64,000 nucleotides of DNA, taken from assembly GCA_007748055.1 (NCBI GenBank), contig CP036279.1:2418001-2482000 (forward strand), written 5' to 3'. The DNA is from Kolteria novifilia (lineage in GTDB: Bacteria > Planctomycetota > Planctomycetia > Kolteriales > Kolteriaceae). Shown one piece after another: positions 28,402 to 38,234 of this stretch. Position numbers and translations under genes: made by a program. The first letter of the stretch is position 1, and the number at the start of each line of letters is the position of its first letter. A model generated the notes under the pieces. That model ran no database searches, had not been told where the DNA came from, and was given only the letters and a program-made list of their open reading frames with translations.

Positions 28402-30159
28402 CTACATCCGCTCGACGGTCTTGATGCCGAGAAGATCGAGGCCGGTGCGAATGGTGCGGGCAGTCAGCTCGCAGAGAGCGAGCCGGCTGGCACGAAGCGA
28501 CTCCGAGGGAGCTTTCAACACCGGGCAGTCGCGGAAGAAGCCGTTGTACGCGTTGGCTAGGTCGAAGAGATACGTCGTCAGCATGTTCGGCTTAAAGTCG
28601 CCGGCAGCTTGCTGGAGTGACTCCGGAAACTGTAGCAGTATCAACGCAAGGGCTCGCTCGGACGGATGATCGAGGACGATCTCCGGGAGAGTCGCGAAAA
28701 AGGTGGCGGGATCGATCTCGCCCCGGCGGAAGATGCTCCGGTTACGAGCGTAGACGTACTGAAGGTACGTCGCGGTGTTGCCGTTGAGCGAGATCATCTT
28801 GTCCCAGTCAAAGATGTAGTCGCTGATTCGATTCTGGGAGAGATCGGCGTACTTGATCGCCCCGATGCCGACGACCTCGGCGACTTGCTGACGCTCCTCC
28901 TCGGAAAGGTCGGGCGAGATCTCGTCGACGGATGCCTTGGCTCGGGTGATGCCTTCGTCGAGGAGCATCTCCAAACCGACGGTGCCGCCTTGACGCGTCT
29001 TGTAGGGCTTGCCGTCCTTGCCGGTGATCTTGCCGAAGGCGACGTGCTCGAACTGAACGTCGGTGTAGCCCCACTTCTCGGCAACTTCGAAGAGTTGCTG
29101 GAAGTGAAGCGATTGGCGGTCATCGACGACATAGACGATCACGTCGGGCTGGAATTCCTCCACTCGGTAGCGAATCGACGCGAGGTCGGTCGTGGCGTAC
29201 GTGAAGGCACCGTCGGCCTTGCGAACGATCATCGGGGCGAAACGCTGGATCACGTTGTCGTCGTCGTCGGTTTTGCCCGAGGGATCGGGGAAGAAGACGC
29301 AAAGGGCCCCGTCGCTCGGCGTGGCCATTTGCTTTTCTTCGAGCGACTTGGCGGTCTCCGCGAGCATCGGCTGGTAGAAGCTCTCGCCGAGTTCGTGATC
29401 GAAGCGGATGTCGAGGCGATCGTAAATTCGGTGCAAGTCTTCCAAGCACCAGGGCATGAACTCTTTCCAGAGAGCGAGGTTCTCCTCGTCGCCCTCGTGG
29501 AGCTTGACCGTCTCGTCACGCGCGGCCCGAGCGACGACCGGGTCGTTCTCGCCGAGTTCGTTGACGTGGCGGTAGAGCCGAGCCAGTTCGGCGAGCGGGT
29601 TCTCCTTCGCCTTGGCGTCGTCGCGATAGTGGCGCCAGCCGTGGATCAGCATCCCGAATTGGGTGCCCCAATCGCCGAGGTGGTTGTCGGAGATGACGTT
29701 CCAGCCAAGGGCCCGATGAATGCGGGCGAGGGCGTCGCCGATGATCGTGCTGCGCAGGTGGCCGACGTGCATCGGCTTGGCGACGTTGGGCGAGGAGTAG
29801 TCGATGACCATCGTCGGTGCTGGACCACTCGTCGCGGGGAGCAAGGAATCCGAACCGAGCAGGGTGCCCAGTTCGCCGACGAGGGCATCGCTCGTCAGAC
29901 ACAAGTTGATGAAGCCCGGACCGGCGATCTCGATCGACTCGAAGATCGACTGGTCGGGAAGGTTGTCGATGATTTTCTGGGCGATCTCGCGCGGATTGCC
30001 CCCCAGTTCCTTGCGTAGCGGCATGGCGCAGTTGGCTTGGTAATCGCCAAACTTGGGATCCTGGGCGGGACGAACGTGAAGGGCGTAGTCTTCAGGACGT
30101 TCGGTCAACGGGCGTAGCGCGTCCGCAAAGAGGGCGCGGAGATGATCGAGAACATTCAT
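28402..30159 (-). CDS. argS: Arginyl-tRNA synthetase
   Basis: A 585-aa class I aminoacyl-tRNA synthetase that charges tRNA-Arg. The N-terminal additional domain has YQANCAMPLRKELGGNPREI. The catalytic core has the HIGH-box variant HVGHLRSTIIGDALARIHRA, WGTQFGMLIHGW, and the ArgS-specific YKTRQGGTVGLEMLLDEG in place of KMSKS. The anticodon-binding tail ends LLGIKTVERM, as is usual. No ribosome site is obvious before the ATG at 30159. It is a core gene and marks the left edge of the accessory region. Confidence 0.97.
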   Translation of the reverse strand: MNVLDHLRALFADALRPLTERPEDYALHVRPAQDPKFGDYQANCAMPLRKELGGNPREIAQKIIDNLPDQSIFESIEIAGPGFINLCLTSDALVGELGTLLGSDSLLPATSGPAPTMVIDYSSPNVAKPMHVGHLRSTIIGDALARIHRALGWNVISDNHLGDWGTQFGMLIHGWRHYRDDAKAKENPLAELARLYRHVNELGENDPVVARAARDETVKLHEGDEENLALWKEFMPWCLEDLHRIYDRLDIRFDHELGESFYQPMLAETAKSLEEKQMATPSDGALCVFFPDPSGKTDDDDNVIQRFAPMIVRKADGAFTYATTDLASIRYRVEEFQPDVIVYVVDDRQSLHFQQLFEVAEKWGYTDVQFEHVAFGKITGKDGKPYKTRQGGTVGLEMLLDEGITRAKASVDEISPDLSEEERQQVAEVVGIGAIKYADLSQNRISDYIFDWDKMISLNGNTATYLQYVYARNRSIFRRGEIDPATFFATLPEIVLDHPSERALALILLQFPESLQQAAGDFKPNMLTTYLFDLANAYNGFFRDCPVLKAPSESLRASRLALCELTARTIRTGLDLLGIKTVERM

Positions 30160-31168
30160 GACGTGCGTTTTAGCGATCCGTTGTCAGTTCGAACAGGAGC
30201 GAGGTTGGAGAAGGGAGAGGCGGAGTTCTGAAGAGCCCCTCCTTCTCCCCCTTGGACAAGGGGGAGCGGTCGGAATGCCCCTTGGGAAGAGGTTGAGCGG
30301 TCGGGATGCCCCTTGGGAAGAGGGGGAGCGGTCGGAATGCCCCTTGGGAAGAAGTTGAGCGGTCGGAATGTCCCTTGGGAAGAGGGGGAGCGGTCGGAGG
30401 AGCGGATGGGTGGCCCAGATTGCTTGCCAATCTGGGTTCGCGAAGCGAACAAGAGGCCGCTTTTGAAGAGGGTTCGCCCCTCCGTCCGATGATCACTGGG
30501 TTCTGGGGCTCTTGTGGCTGCGCCACCTCGGTTGGCAAGCAACCGAGGCCACCCGGGGACGTTGTTGGCTCACTGAAGAGCCCCTCCTTCTCCCCCTTGG
30601 ACAAGGTTGAGCGTGAGCGGTCGGAATGCCCCTTGGGACAAGGTTGAGCGGTCGGGATGCCCCTTGGGAAGAGGGGGAGCGGTCGGAGGAGCGGATGGGT
30701 GGCCCAGATTGCTTGCCAATCTGGGTTCGCGAAGCGAACAAGAGGCCGCTTTTGAAGAGGGTTCGCCCCGCCGTCCGATGATCACTGGGTTCTGGGGCTC
30801 TTGTGTTGTGGCTGCGCCACCTCGGTTAGCATGCAACCGAGGCCACCCGGGGACGTTGTTGGCTCACTGAAGACCCCCTCCTTCTCCGTTTTTGCCTCGC
30901 CTTGCTTCGCAACTTGCTTTCGCCAAATGGGTTGCGGCGACGCTCTTGATTGTCACAGTCGACTGTGACAAGACTGTGGCAATCAACCCGTACGGGACCG
31001 CAGCCTTGAGGAGCCATCCTTCCCTCCACGAGGATGTTCCTTCCCCTCCAACAGCTCGGTTCTGCCGCATTGGTCTCGACGTCGATCTCGAACTCCTTAC
31101 GCCGGTCATCGTGTTGCCTTGGCGACCTCCTCTTCTTCACACCACAACTCCCGCCGGTGACGACCAAG
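30160..31168. repeat. One-kilobase repeat tract with a duplicated block of about 225 bp
   Basis: Positions 30372-30597 and 30661-30886 are near-identical direct copies with a 3-base difference in length. Each contains two palindromes (GATTGCTTGCCAATC and CGGTTGGCAAGCAACCG) plus GTTCGCGAAGCGAAC. They are separated and preceded by several units of GAGCGGTCGGAATGCCCCTTGGGA and by CCCCCTTGGACAAGGGGGA. ORFs here are shadows. Positions 30890-31168 lack these repeats and show no gene. Confidence 0.8.
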
Positions 31169-32371
31169 TCACCGACTCAAGAGGAAGTTGACTCGTTGCA
31201 TGTGCTTTTGGCTCTCCTGGTCGTGGAGATGGTAGTAGCGGGCCACCATCTCGCTGGAGCAGTGTCCAAGCCATTGCTGGACCACAGGTTCGGGAACTCC
31301 CTGGTTCGCGCACTGCGAACAGAAGGCGTGACGGAAGCTGTGGAGCCGTCCATTGATGAAACCGCTCGTGTCGGGCGGTGATGGGAACCGCTCGGCCAGC
31401 GGCGTCAACACCTCTCGCACGAGAATGTTGCGCACCGTGTCGGACTTGAGGCACCCTCCCCGCGGTCCATGAAAGACCAATCCGTCCTCTCCCGATCGCA
31501 ATCGCTCGAGGATCGGACGAAGTTCCCGATGGATCGGAAAGCTGCGACTCCGACCCGTCTTGGTCGTTCGCGCCACCTTGTTACCGACACGACGATGGCG
31601 GCTCTCGTCGACCAGTAGAATCCTGTTCCCGTCGAGATCGACATCGGCATGGCGAAGATTGGCGAGTTCCGAGATCCGCATTCCGGTACACACCAACGCG
31701 ACGACGACGTCGCCCAGCCATCGAAGCTTTGGCCGCTGCCGACAGTGATCGACGATGGCGACGATCTCCTCGGAGGTGTAGCAGTACGTCGTCGATTCCA
31801 CGCACTTCTTCATGGGAATCGTGAGCAGAGAGGTCTTCGGCAACTTGTCGTGCTTGACCAACCAGCGATTCGCCTGCATGATGACCCTGACCTCGTAGCA
31901 CTGGGTGCTGTACCCATACTTGTCGGTGTGACTGTCAAGCCAATCAATGTAGGCCTCTACCGTTGATTCCGTCACGGCGTTCCACGTCGTTACGCCACGA
32001 CCCTTGGCGAACGAAAGGAATTTGTCGAGGACGGAGTTATAACGTTTCACAGTCTTAGGTTTGACGCCGCCAATGCTTGTGGGTCGAACCAGGTAATTGA
32101 GGTATGCGTCGCGACCATCTTCGAGTCCGACGGTCTCGGCCGGCTGTTCTCGGAGAATGGCTCGATCCGCGAGACCGTGTTCGACGGCCATCAATGCGTC
32201 GAGCTGCTTCAATCGTTCGATCGCCTCGTGGTGGTCCCGCGTCTGGAGCGAGTGGCGACCGACCTTGGGCTTGTTGGAACGCCCGTCTGCCTGGTAGACG
32301 CCATCTCGAGGTGACAGCAACCAGCTGAAGTACTGACAGCGAACGCGTTCGCTTTTTCTCTTCTTTGGAAT
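31169..32371 (-). CDS. Tyrosine recombinase/integrase
   Basis: A site-specific recombinase of about 400 aa. The SAM-like core-binding domain includes [20 protein letters not shown]. The catalytic domain has the Arg in [18 protein letters not shown], the H-x2-R box [28 protein letters not shown] and the nucleophile Tyr in that block. The open frame extends upstream of the first canonical start (TTG at 32320) and encodes [19 protein letters not shown], which continues into [14 protein letters not shown] as in related integrases. No ATG, GTG or TTG precedes it in that frame, but GGAGG stands seven bases before an ATT at 32371. The excisionase-like gene stops at the same place, so coupled initiation at ATT is likely. 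Confidence 0.88.
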   Translation of the reverse strand: MPKKRKSERVRCQYFSWLLSPRDGVYQADGRSNKPKVGRHSLQTRDHHEAIERLKQLDALMAVEHGLADRAILREQPAETVGLEDGRDAYLNYLVRPTSIGGVKPKTVKRYNSVLDKFLSFAKGRGVTTWNAVTESTVEAYIDWLDSHTDKYGYSTQCYEVRVIMQANRWLVKHDKLPKTSLLTIPMKKCVESTTYCYTSEEIVAIVDHCRQRPKLRWLGDVVVALVCTGMRISELANLRHADVDLDGNRILLVDESRHRRVGNKVARTTKTGRSRSFPIHRELRPILERLRSGEDGLVFHGPRGGCLKSDTVRNILVREVLTPLAERFPSPPDTSGFINGRLHSFRHAFCSQCANQGVPEPVVQQWLGHCSSEMVARYYHLHDQESQKHMQRVNFLLSR

Positions 32372-32373
32372 GG

Positions 32374-32817
32374 CTAGTCCTCCAAATGCATCGACCGACT
32401 CGTCATCCAGCGCGCAGGCGGACCCGGGATAGGCTTCGCGCCGTCCCCGGAACGGGGCGTCGGTTGCTTGGTTTCGATTGATTGTTGATGTTGGTCATTG
32501 ACAGGTTCGACGGAGTTGACCGACGAACGAAACTGAACGACGTCGATCCGCCAATGCTTGCGTTTGCCCCCCGGTTGAATGGCGGGAAGACTTCCGTCCT
32601 TGATTCGCCGACGTACCGTCGAAAGGGAAAGGCGGAAGAGTTTCGCGAACTCGGCGGGCGACAGATATCTCTTGATGGTTTCAGGCAGCTCGGGCGGGGC
32701 GTCGCTCTCGACCGTGCCGGCTGGAAGAGTTGATTGCTGGAGAGTCGTTCTCTCGCCAGTTCGAGTAGGCGGATTCATGGCGGAGAGGTGGGACATCCCG
32801 TCCCTTGTTGCGTCCAT
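32374..32817 (-). CDS. Excisionase-like helix-turn-helix protein
   Basis: A 147-aa protein with a central MerR/excisionase-type winged helix: [20 protein letters not shown], then [20 protein letters not shown]. The flanks are proline- and threonine-rich and probably disordered. The gene ends HLED-stop, with the integrase starting about two bases later, a usual xis-int arrangement. The true start is unclear among ATGs at 32817, 32796 and 32778. Role in excision or integrase control is inference from order and domain. Confidence 0.75.
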   Translation of the reverse strand: MDATRDGMSHLSAMNPPTRTGERTTLQQSTLPAGTVESDAPPELPETIKRYLSPAEFAKLFRLSLSTVRRRIKDGSLPAIQPGGKRKHWRIDVVQFRSSVNSVEPVNDQHQQSIETKQPTPRSGDGAKPIPGPPARWMTSRSMHLED

Positions 32818-32905
32818 CCCTGACTTCCGATCTTCAAAGACAACGTGGCGGCGCCAGCCAAGGCGTCGTATGCGTCTTCATTGTCGGTGGTAAGTCACCG
32901 GAGGA

Positions 32906-33565
32906 CTACCGAACTGGACCCGAACTCCACCCGGAGTTGAGAGGTTTCCATGAGATCGCGGTGCCACTTCCTTGGAGGTGAAAACGGATCGTTGGTGGGC
33001 CACCACCGAACCGAAGACCGCGGTTGAGCGATCGAATCGTGTCTTCGAGCCTCTTTCGATTGGGACCCGCTGGGAGAGGATCGTCGATTTGGCCTGGCCA
33101 TCCCTCTTCATCAAATGAGTTGAGGATCAGCTCAATGTTCGTTGGCGGTTCTTTGATCGACACGCGGCGGACCAACTGACCGCCAAACAGAAGCTGCCCC
33201 CGCTCGCGGTCCCAGACGGGACGACTCTTCGGTGAAGTGGACCGCCCATCCTCCGATTCGCCGGCAATGTGCAGCATTTCGTTAGCGGTTCTCTCGCTCA
33301 AGAGTTCAAGATCACGTGCCAGTTCGAGGACCGCCCGCGTGTACGAGCAGTTTCTCAATTGCATGTAGATTCTCGCCGTACCACCGTTGTCGTAGTGACG
33401 GTCGAGTTTTTTGATGTCTCCACCAAGCGACTGTCTCTCCTCTACGGTCAGTACTCGGTTCCACATGCGCAGTGCCGAGTTCGTACTATTCACTTGACTC
33501 TCTGCCGTGTTCCAGTCGCGTTGGTATTCCTCAATGAGGCGTTTCTTCTCTTCATCGTCCACCAT
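32906..33565 (-). CDS. Hypothetical protein with planctomycete-type C-terminal DNA-binding-like module
   Basis: A 219-aa protein starting MVDDEEKKRLIEEYQRDW; GGAGTGA lies about eight bases before this ATG. The N-terminal half is helical and charged (GDIKKLDRHYDNGGTARIY). The C-terminal 90 residues (GQLVRRVSIKEPPTNIELIL, EEGWPGQIDDPLPAGPNRKR, RSLNRGLRFGGGPPTIRFHL) match a winged-helix-like module I have seen at the end of many planctomycete proteins; its function is not established. It lies upstream of the excisionase-like gene and probably belongs to the same integrative element. Confidence 0.6.
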   Translation of the reverse strand: MVDDEEKKRLIEEYQRDWNTAESQVNSTNSALRMWNRVLTVEERQSLGGDIKKLDRHYDNGGTARIYMQLRNCSYTRAVLELARDLELLSERTANEMLHIAGESEDGRSTSPKSRPVWDRERGQLLFGGQLVRRVSIKEPPTNIELILNSFDEEGWPGQIDDPLPAGPNRKRLEDTIRSLNRGLRFGGGPPTIRFHLQGSGTAISWKPLNSGWSSGPVR

Positions 33566-34151
33566 GATGAAGCTCACTCCCCTCTCTGGAACGCTGGCCC
33601 GCGAGACGGCGGCTCGCCTTTGACTCTCGTCCAAACAGAATGCCCGCATGTAGCTTTGAGCGCGAAGTTGTCCGCGACTTCAGTTCATGGACATGGGACC
33701 ACCCACGTCAAAACGGTCGATAGGACCGTCCGAAAGCCGTCGTGCTCCTGCAGATGCAATGTCGATAAAGGCTAAGCCCCTCGCTCTCAAGTATCTTGCC
33801 ACGTTTTTGGCCGAAATTTAGCTCTCCCTTCGGCAAGTACTATTCTCCCCGACGAAGCGAACGGTCCGATCGCAGCACGTCCTCCACGCGCGATGACGAA
33901 CAGCAGCCCCGCGAGTCAGTTCAATTGGTCCGACGATCACGCCGGTCGCTCTTGGAACCTTTCGAGCCGCGAATTCAGCCGAAACGTTGTCGCTTTCGAA
34001 ACGCTGCTCTCAAGACGACAGGACAGTGAACATCTGTTCGGTTGGACCAGATTCGTCCCGCACTTCCCTACCAATTCCCATGGAGAGCAACGGGGAACTG
34101 GACTATCGTAGCCATTCCTTGCACCTCGGGCCTGATTCTCCCTGAAACGGG
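33566..34151. other. Divergent intergenic stretch before the CRISPR-cas operon
   Basis: About 590 bases between the minus-strand element genes and the plus-strand WYL gene. It should hold both promoters. A 72-codon plus-strand ORF at 33893-34111 has plausible composition but no motif or ribosome site and is not called. I saw no palindromic repeats here, unlike the other intergenic stretches. Confidence 0.4.
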
Positions 34152-35207
34152 ATGGAAAGTGTGCGTCACGCGAAAGTCGTCCGCCAATGGACGCTGTTGA
34201 CATTGCTGTCACGTCGACGAGTGGGCGTCTCGGTCCGTGAGGCAGCCACCGAGTTGGCCGTGGGCGACAAGACCATTCGACGCGACCTCGCTGTTCTGCT
34301 CAAAGCCGGTTTTCCCATCACGGAGTCGACCGGAAAGTTCAACCGGAAGCGCTGGCGGATCTCGACATCAGAAGAGTATCCAGCGATTTCGCTTCAGTTC
34401 GACGAGGCACTGGCCCTCTACCTAGGCCGGCACAGCTTGCAGCCTCTCGCGGGGACGTATTTCTGGGACGCAACCCAACGAGCCTTTCGAAAACTGAGGG
34501 CCAGCCTGACCGATGACGTCGTCGAGCATCTCGACCGATTGGCTCCCCGTCTTCATCACGTCCTGCCTGGAGCAAGCGACTACTCGGATAAGGCAAACCT
34601 CATCGACGATCTGCTCGTTGCTGTTGAAGATTGCCGTCAGGTGCTCATCGACTACCAGTCGCTCCGCGCTACCGAACCCGTCACCTACGCAGTGAACCCT
34701 CTTGGGATCACTTTTCACCAAGGCTCACTCTACCTGATCGCTCACTCGCTTGATCACAAGGAGATTCGGACCTTCAAGGTCGATCGAGTCGGTTCGGTGG
34801 AGCGGACGGACCTGCCTTTTCCTCGCCCGGACGACTTCAATCTTGAGCGGTTCTACGAGAAGACGTTCGGTGTCTTCCGAGGCAAATCGGAAGTGACGGT
34901 TGTCGTTCGGTTCACTGGATGGGCCGCCCGGCACGTGATCGAGCGGACTTGGCCCTCCTGCCGCGACATCGGGCGACGAGCGGACGGCTCGGTAGTCGCG
35001 ACGTTTGTCGTCAACGCGACCGAAGAACTCAAGACCTGGATTCTTGGATTCGGCGCCAACGCCCGAGTCTCATCGCCAGCCAACTTCCGTGAGGACGTTT
35101 CAAATGAGTTGGCGGCAGCGCTCAATGGTTACCAAACGTTCGACGATCCGGGAGACTCTCGGACAGCGCGACACCGTTCGGGGAAAACTTTTGGCCAAGA
35201 GCCGTGA
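34152..35207 (+). CDS. WYL-domain transcriptional regulator of the CRISPR-cas operon
   Basis: A 351-aa protein. Residues 10-60 are a DeoR/HTH_11-type helix-turn-helix (VSVREAATELAVGDKTIRRD). Residues 150-225 form the WYL ligand-binding domain (VLIDYQSLRATEPVTYAVNP, GSLYLIAHSLDHKEIRTFKV), and the tail resembles the WCX dimerisation region. WYL proteins often sit beside CRISPR-Cas systems and sense nucleic acid or nucleotide ligands. This gene opens the cas gene cluster 62 bases before cas6, so it is likely to regulate it, but whether as repressor or activator cannot be read from sequence. Confidence 0.85.
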   Translation: MESVRHAKVVRQWTLLTLLSRRRVGVSVREAATELAVGDKTIRRDLAVLLKAGFPITESTGKFNRKRWRISTSEEYPAISLQFDEALALYLGRHSLQPLAGTYFWDATQRAFRKLRASLTDDVVEHLDRLAPRLHHVLPGASDYSDKANLIDDLLVAVEDCRQVLIDYQSLRATEPVTYAVNPLGITFHQGSLYLIAHSLDHKEIRTFKVDRVGSVERTDLPFPRPDDFNLERFYEKTFGVFRGKSEVTVVVRFTGWAARHVIERTWPSCRDIGRRADGSVVATFVVNATEELKTWILGFGANARVSSPANFREDVSNELAAALNGYQTFDDPGDSRTARHRSGKTFGQEP

Positions 35208-35269
35208 ATCCCGGCGCGGACCGAAGAACACTCGTCGTTCTCCGCAACACGAGACAAGGAAAGCCAGAC

Positions 35270-35863
35270 ATGCTTGACCTCTCCTTCCGTTTGAGATCCG
35301 AATCGGCCATCGCGGCCGACCACGGGTACCTCCTCTACAGCGCCTTGTCGACGCTGGTGCCGAGGCTACATCAGGGCAACGGCATAGGCGTCCACCCGAT
35401 TGCTGGACGACAGAATGGCGATCGCAACCTGCAGTTGCAGTCCTGGAGCCGAATGACGATCCGCACTCCGGAGACCGGCATCGGGGAACTCGTCGGTCTC
35501 GCCGGCAAGTCGTTGAAAGTCGGCGGCCAATCGTTGGGAATCGGAATCCCCGAGGTTTGGCCTCTCGTCCCCGCCACCTCCCTCCGGGCACGCTTGGTGA
35601 CCATCAAGGGCTTCTTGGACGCTGACGCCTTTCTAGAAGCCGCCAGACGACAACTCGCGGACCTTGGTATCTCGAATGAGACGATCGCCACCGTCACCCG
35701 ACGGCGCACGCTTCGGATCAAGGACAAGGAGATCGTCGGCTTCGAGTTGCTCGTCGAGGCGCTCTCCGCGGAGGAGTCCATCAAGATTCAAGAACAGGGA
35801 GTCGGCGGGCGCCGCCACATGGGCTGCGGGATTTTCGTTCCGATGGTGCCGAGGAGTGCTTGA
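35270..35863 (+). CDS. cas6: CRISPR RNA endonuclease Cas6, MYXAN (Cmx6) type
   Basis: A 197-aa ferredoxin-fold RNase that cuts the array transcript within each repeat. The C-terminal glycine-rich loop GVGGRRHMGCGIFVPMV is characteristic, and the overall pattern (MLDLSFRLRSESAIAADHGY, GVHPIAGRQNGDRNLQLQSW) fits the Cmx6 group. The start at 35270 begins at the first beta strand and removes a 22-residue extension that overlaps the regulator gene. The repeat's predicted hairpin would leave an 8-base handle, as expected for Cas6. Confidence 0.88.
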   Translation: MLDLSFRLRSESAIAADHGYLLYSALSTLVPRLHQGNGIGVHPIAGRQNGDRNLQLQSWSRMTIRTPETGIGELVGLAGKSLKVGGQSLGIGIPEVWPLVPATSLRARLVTIKGFLDADAFLEAARRQLADLGISNETIATVTRRRTLRIKDKEIVGFELLVEALSAEESIKIQEQGVGGRRHMGCGIFVPMVPRSA

Positions 35864-35921
35864 GGTCGGTCTCCCAACACAGCTTCTCCTTGATCAGGGA
35901 CACTCGTAGAGGTGGGAAACG

Positions 35922-38231
35922 ATGAGTGAATTGCTGGCCAAGTCCCTTAAGAGGGAGCTTCCTCGGCTAACGCTGACACAACACACCTTGGAAGTGATAC
36001 GTGCGGGAGAGTATCTCTTTGGCACGATCGGCGCGCCGACGCGACTTGGTGCCTGTTGGCTGAGATTCTTCCGACTTGACGTGGACCGCGTCATTGACCT
36101 CTTCGCGAAGACTCTCCGTGCGGCAGCCGCGTTTCACGATCTCGGAAAAGCGAATGATGGCTTCCAAGATGCCGTGCAGGGTCTTGGTGAACAAGCGATC
36201 CGCCACGAACACTTTAGCGCCTTGTTGATGTCACATCGGCCGACATGGGATTGGCTGTCAGGACACTCAGGAGTGGATTGGGAAGTCGCCCTCTCGGCTG
36301 TCCTGACCCACCACATTAAAGCCACAGAGTGGAAAACAATCCCTTCCCTGTCGGAAACCCGCAAGTGGATTCGACTGCTCACAGGGAAAGAGTTCGGCTT
36401 GCTCAAAGGCACAATCGCCCATCATCTCGGCCTCGGAGGCGCCTGGCCCGATCTCCCCGAACAGTGGTCATTCTCACACGGAGGAAAGGGAGAGTCGATC
36501 CGATCCCAGACCCGTCGACTCAAGGACATGCTTGAAGAGTTTGACGATGAGTGCTCGGACGATCGCCGTCGTCTCCTCTGGTCGATTCGAGCAGGTTTGA
36601 TCGCTTCCGACGCCGCGGCTTCGGGGCTCTTCCGAACGGGCCATGATCTGCGGTCCTGGCTGAACGAGCGATTCGTCACCATGCCGGATTGTGATCCTCC
36701 GTTCGTCCGCGAAAAGATCATCCAGAAACGCATCGACGAAGTTGGCGCGAACTGGAAAGGATGGCACTCTTTCCAGGACGCTGCCGCGGAACAGCCGTCG
36801 CGGACGCTGCTGCTTGCTCCGTGCGGTGCCGGAAAGACGCTCGCTGCTTGGCGGTGGATTGAGACACAAACTCGTCGCCGAACAGTGAAGCGAGTGATCT
36901 TTCTCTACCCGACTAGGGCAACGGCTACAGAAGGATTCAAAGACTACGTCTCTTGGGCACCGGACGGCACGCTCATTCACGGAACCGCGCAATACGAACT
37001 CGACGGCATGTTCGAGACACCAGACGAGCGGGGAATGCGGGACTACGGTCCCGATCCGCGACTATTCGCCCTGGGATTCTGGAGCAAAAGAGTCTTCGCC
37101 GGGACCGTCGATCAGTTCCTTGCGTTCCTCCACCACCGCTACGGTTCGACGTGCCTTCTCCCCGTCCTCGTTGACTCGGTCCTGGTCATCGACGAAGTCC
37201 ACAGCTTTGACGACAACATGTTCAGCTCGCTCAAGCGGTTTCTCAGGGAACTCGATGTTCCCGTCCTGTGCATGACGGCCACGCTGTCGCAAGCGAGACA
37301 AGGAGAACTTTGCGAATTGAACGTGGTTCCAATGAGAAGGTACGGCGATCGACCTCCAGAGGATCTTCAACGGATCGCGGAAGCTCCACGCTACCGTGTG
37401 CAACTTCTGCCTGATGCCAACGCCCCGGAAGAAGTTGTCTTGAAGGCTCTCGGCGAGGATAAACGCGTTCTCTGGGTCGTTAACAAAGTGAATGTCGCCC
37501 AGAACATAGCTCGTCGGTTCGAGGGTTTGGTCTCATGCGATACCGAACGCGTCTTTTGCTATCACTCACGTTTCAAGCTCAATGATCGCAAGGAACGTCA
37601 TCGGGAAGTAGTTGCAGCCTTCGAGCCAACAAGAGGGGAAATGACCCGGGGTGTCTTGGCAATCTCGACGCAGGTCTGCGAGATGAGTCTCGATCTTGAC
37701 GCGGACGTGCTGATTTCTGAGAAGGCACCGATCACTTCCCTGATCCAGCGAATGGGTCGCTGCAATCGGAAACGTGGAATCCCGGGGAATCTGGGAGGCG
37801 TCTACGTCTATCCGCCTGCTGACAGCGAACGCCCCTACACGAAAGACGATCTGACGGGCGTCGACGAGTTTCTGGCCGACATTGGCGGCTCGGAATCGAT
37901 CAATCAGAGTGACCTCGAAACAGCGCTCCACCGACATGGTCATCAGCCACCCAAGGGAGACCGCATGGTGCCGTTCTTCGACAGTGGGCCGTTCGCCGAC
38001 AGCGGTGACGAGTTTCGTGAGATGGAGGATTTTACGCTTCAGGGAATCCTTGATGAGCAGGAGTACCTGGAGACCGAGCCGAGCGTCCGTCCAGGGCTCG
38101 TTGTCCCGGTGCCCAAGAGGCTGATCGAACAATTCCAGGGCTCTCGACAGGAAACGAGGCGATTGGTCATTGCCAAGAGCGGCCACTATCACCCCGCTTG
38201 GGGACTTTGCGATGATGAGATCGGAGGTTAA
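35922..38231 (+). CDS. cas3: CRISPR-associated nuclease-helicase Cas3 (HD plus helicase)
   Basis: A 769-aa protein in the HD-helicase order. The HD nuclease has FHDLGK (H72, D73), RHEHF (H95, H97) and THH (H130, H131). The superfamily 2 helicase has Walker A APCGAGKT (299-306), DEVH (424-427), MTAT (451-454) and motif VI QRMGRCNRKR. It unwinds and degrades DNA bound by the surveillance complex. GAGGTGG lies about eight bases before the ATG at 35922. The stop is three bases before the cas8-like start, so the genes are coupled. All key residues are present, so the enzyme should be active. Confidence 0.95.
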   Translation: MSELLAKSLKRELPRLTLTQHTLEVIRAGEYLFGTIGAPTRLGACWLRFFRLDVDRVIDLFAKTLRAAAAFHDLGKANDGFQDAVQGLGEQAIRHEHFSALLMSHRPTWDWLSGHSGVDWEVALSAVLTHHIKATEWKTIPSLSETRKWIRLLTGKEFGLLKGTIAHHLGLGGAWPDLPEQWSFSHGGKGESIRSQTRRLKDMLEEFDDECSDDRRRLLWSIRAGLIASDAAASGLFRTGHDLRSWLNERFVTMPDCDPPFVREKIIQKRIDEVGANWKGWHSFQDAAAEQPSRTLLLAPCGAGKTLAAWRWIETQTRRRTVKRVIFLYPTRATATEGFKDYVSWAPDGTLIHGTAQYELDGMFETPDERGMRDYGPDPRLFALGFWSKRVFAGTVDQFLAFLHHRYGSTCLLPVLVDSVLVIDEVHSFDDNMFSSLKRFLRELDVPVLCMTATLSQARQGELCELNVVPMRRYGDRPPEDLQRIAEAPRYRVQLLPDANAPEEVVLKALGEDKRVLWVVNKVNVAQNIARRFEGLVSCDTERVFCYHSRFKLNDRKERHREVVAAFEPTRGEMTRGVLAISTQVCEMSLDLDADVLISEKAPITSLIQRMGRCNRKRGIPGNLGGVYVYPPADSERPYTKDDLTGVDEFLADIGGSESINQSDLETALHRHGHQPPKGDRMVPFFDSGPFADSGDEFREMEDFTLQGILDEQEYLETEPSVRPGLVVPVPKRLIEQFQGSRQETRRLVIAKSGHYHPAWGLCDDEIGG

Positions 38232-38234
38232 ATC

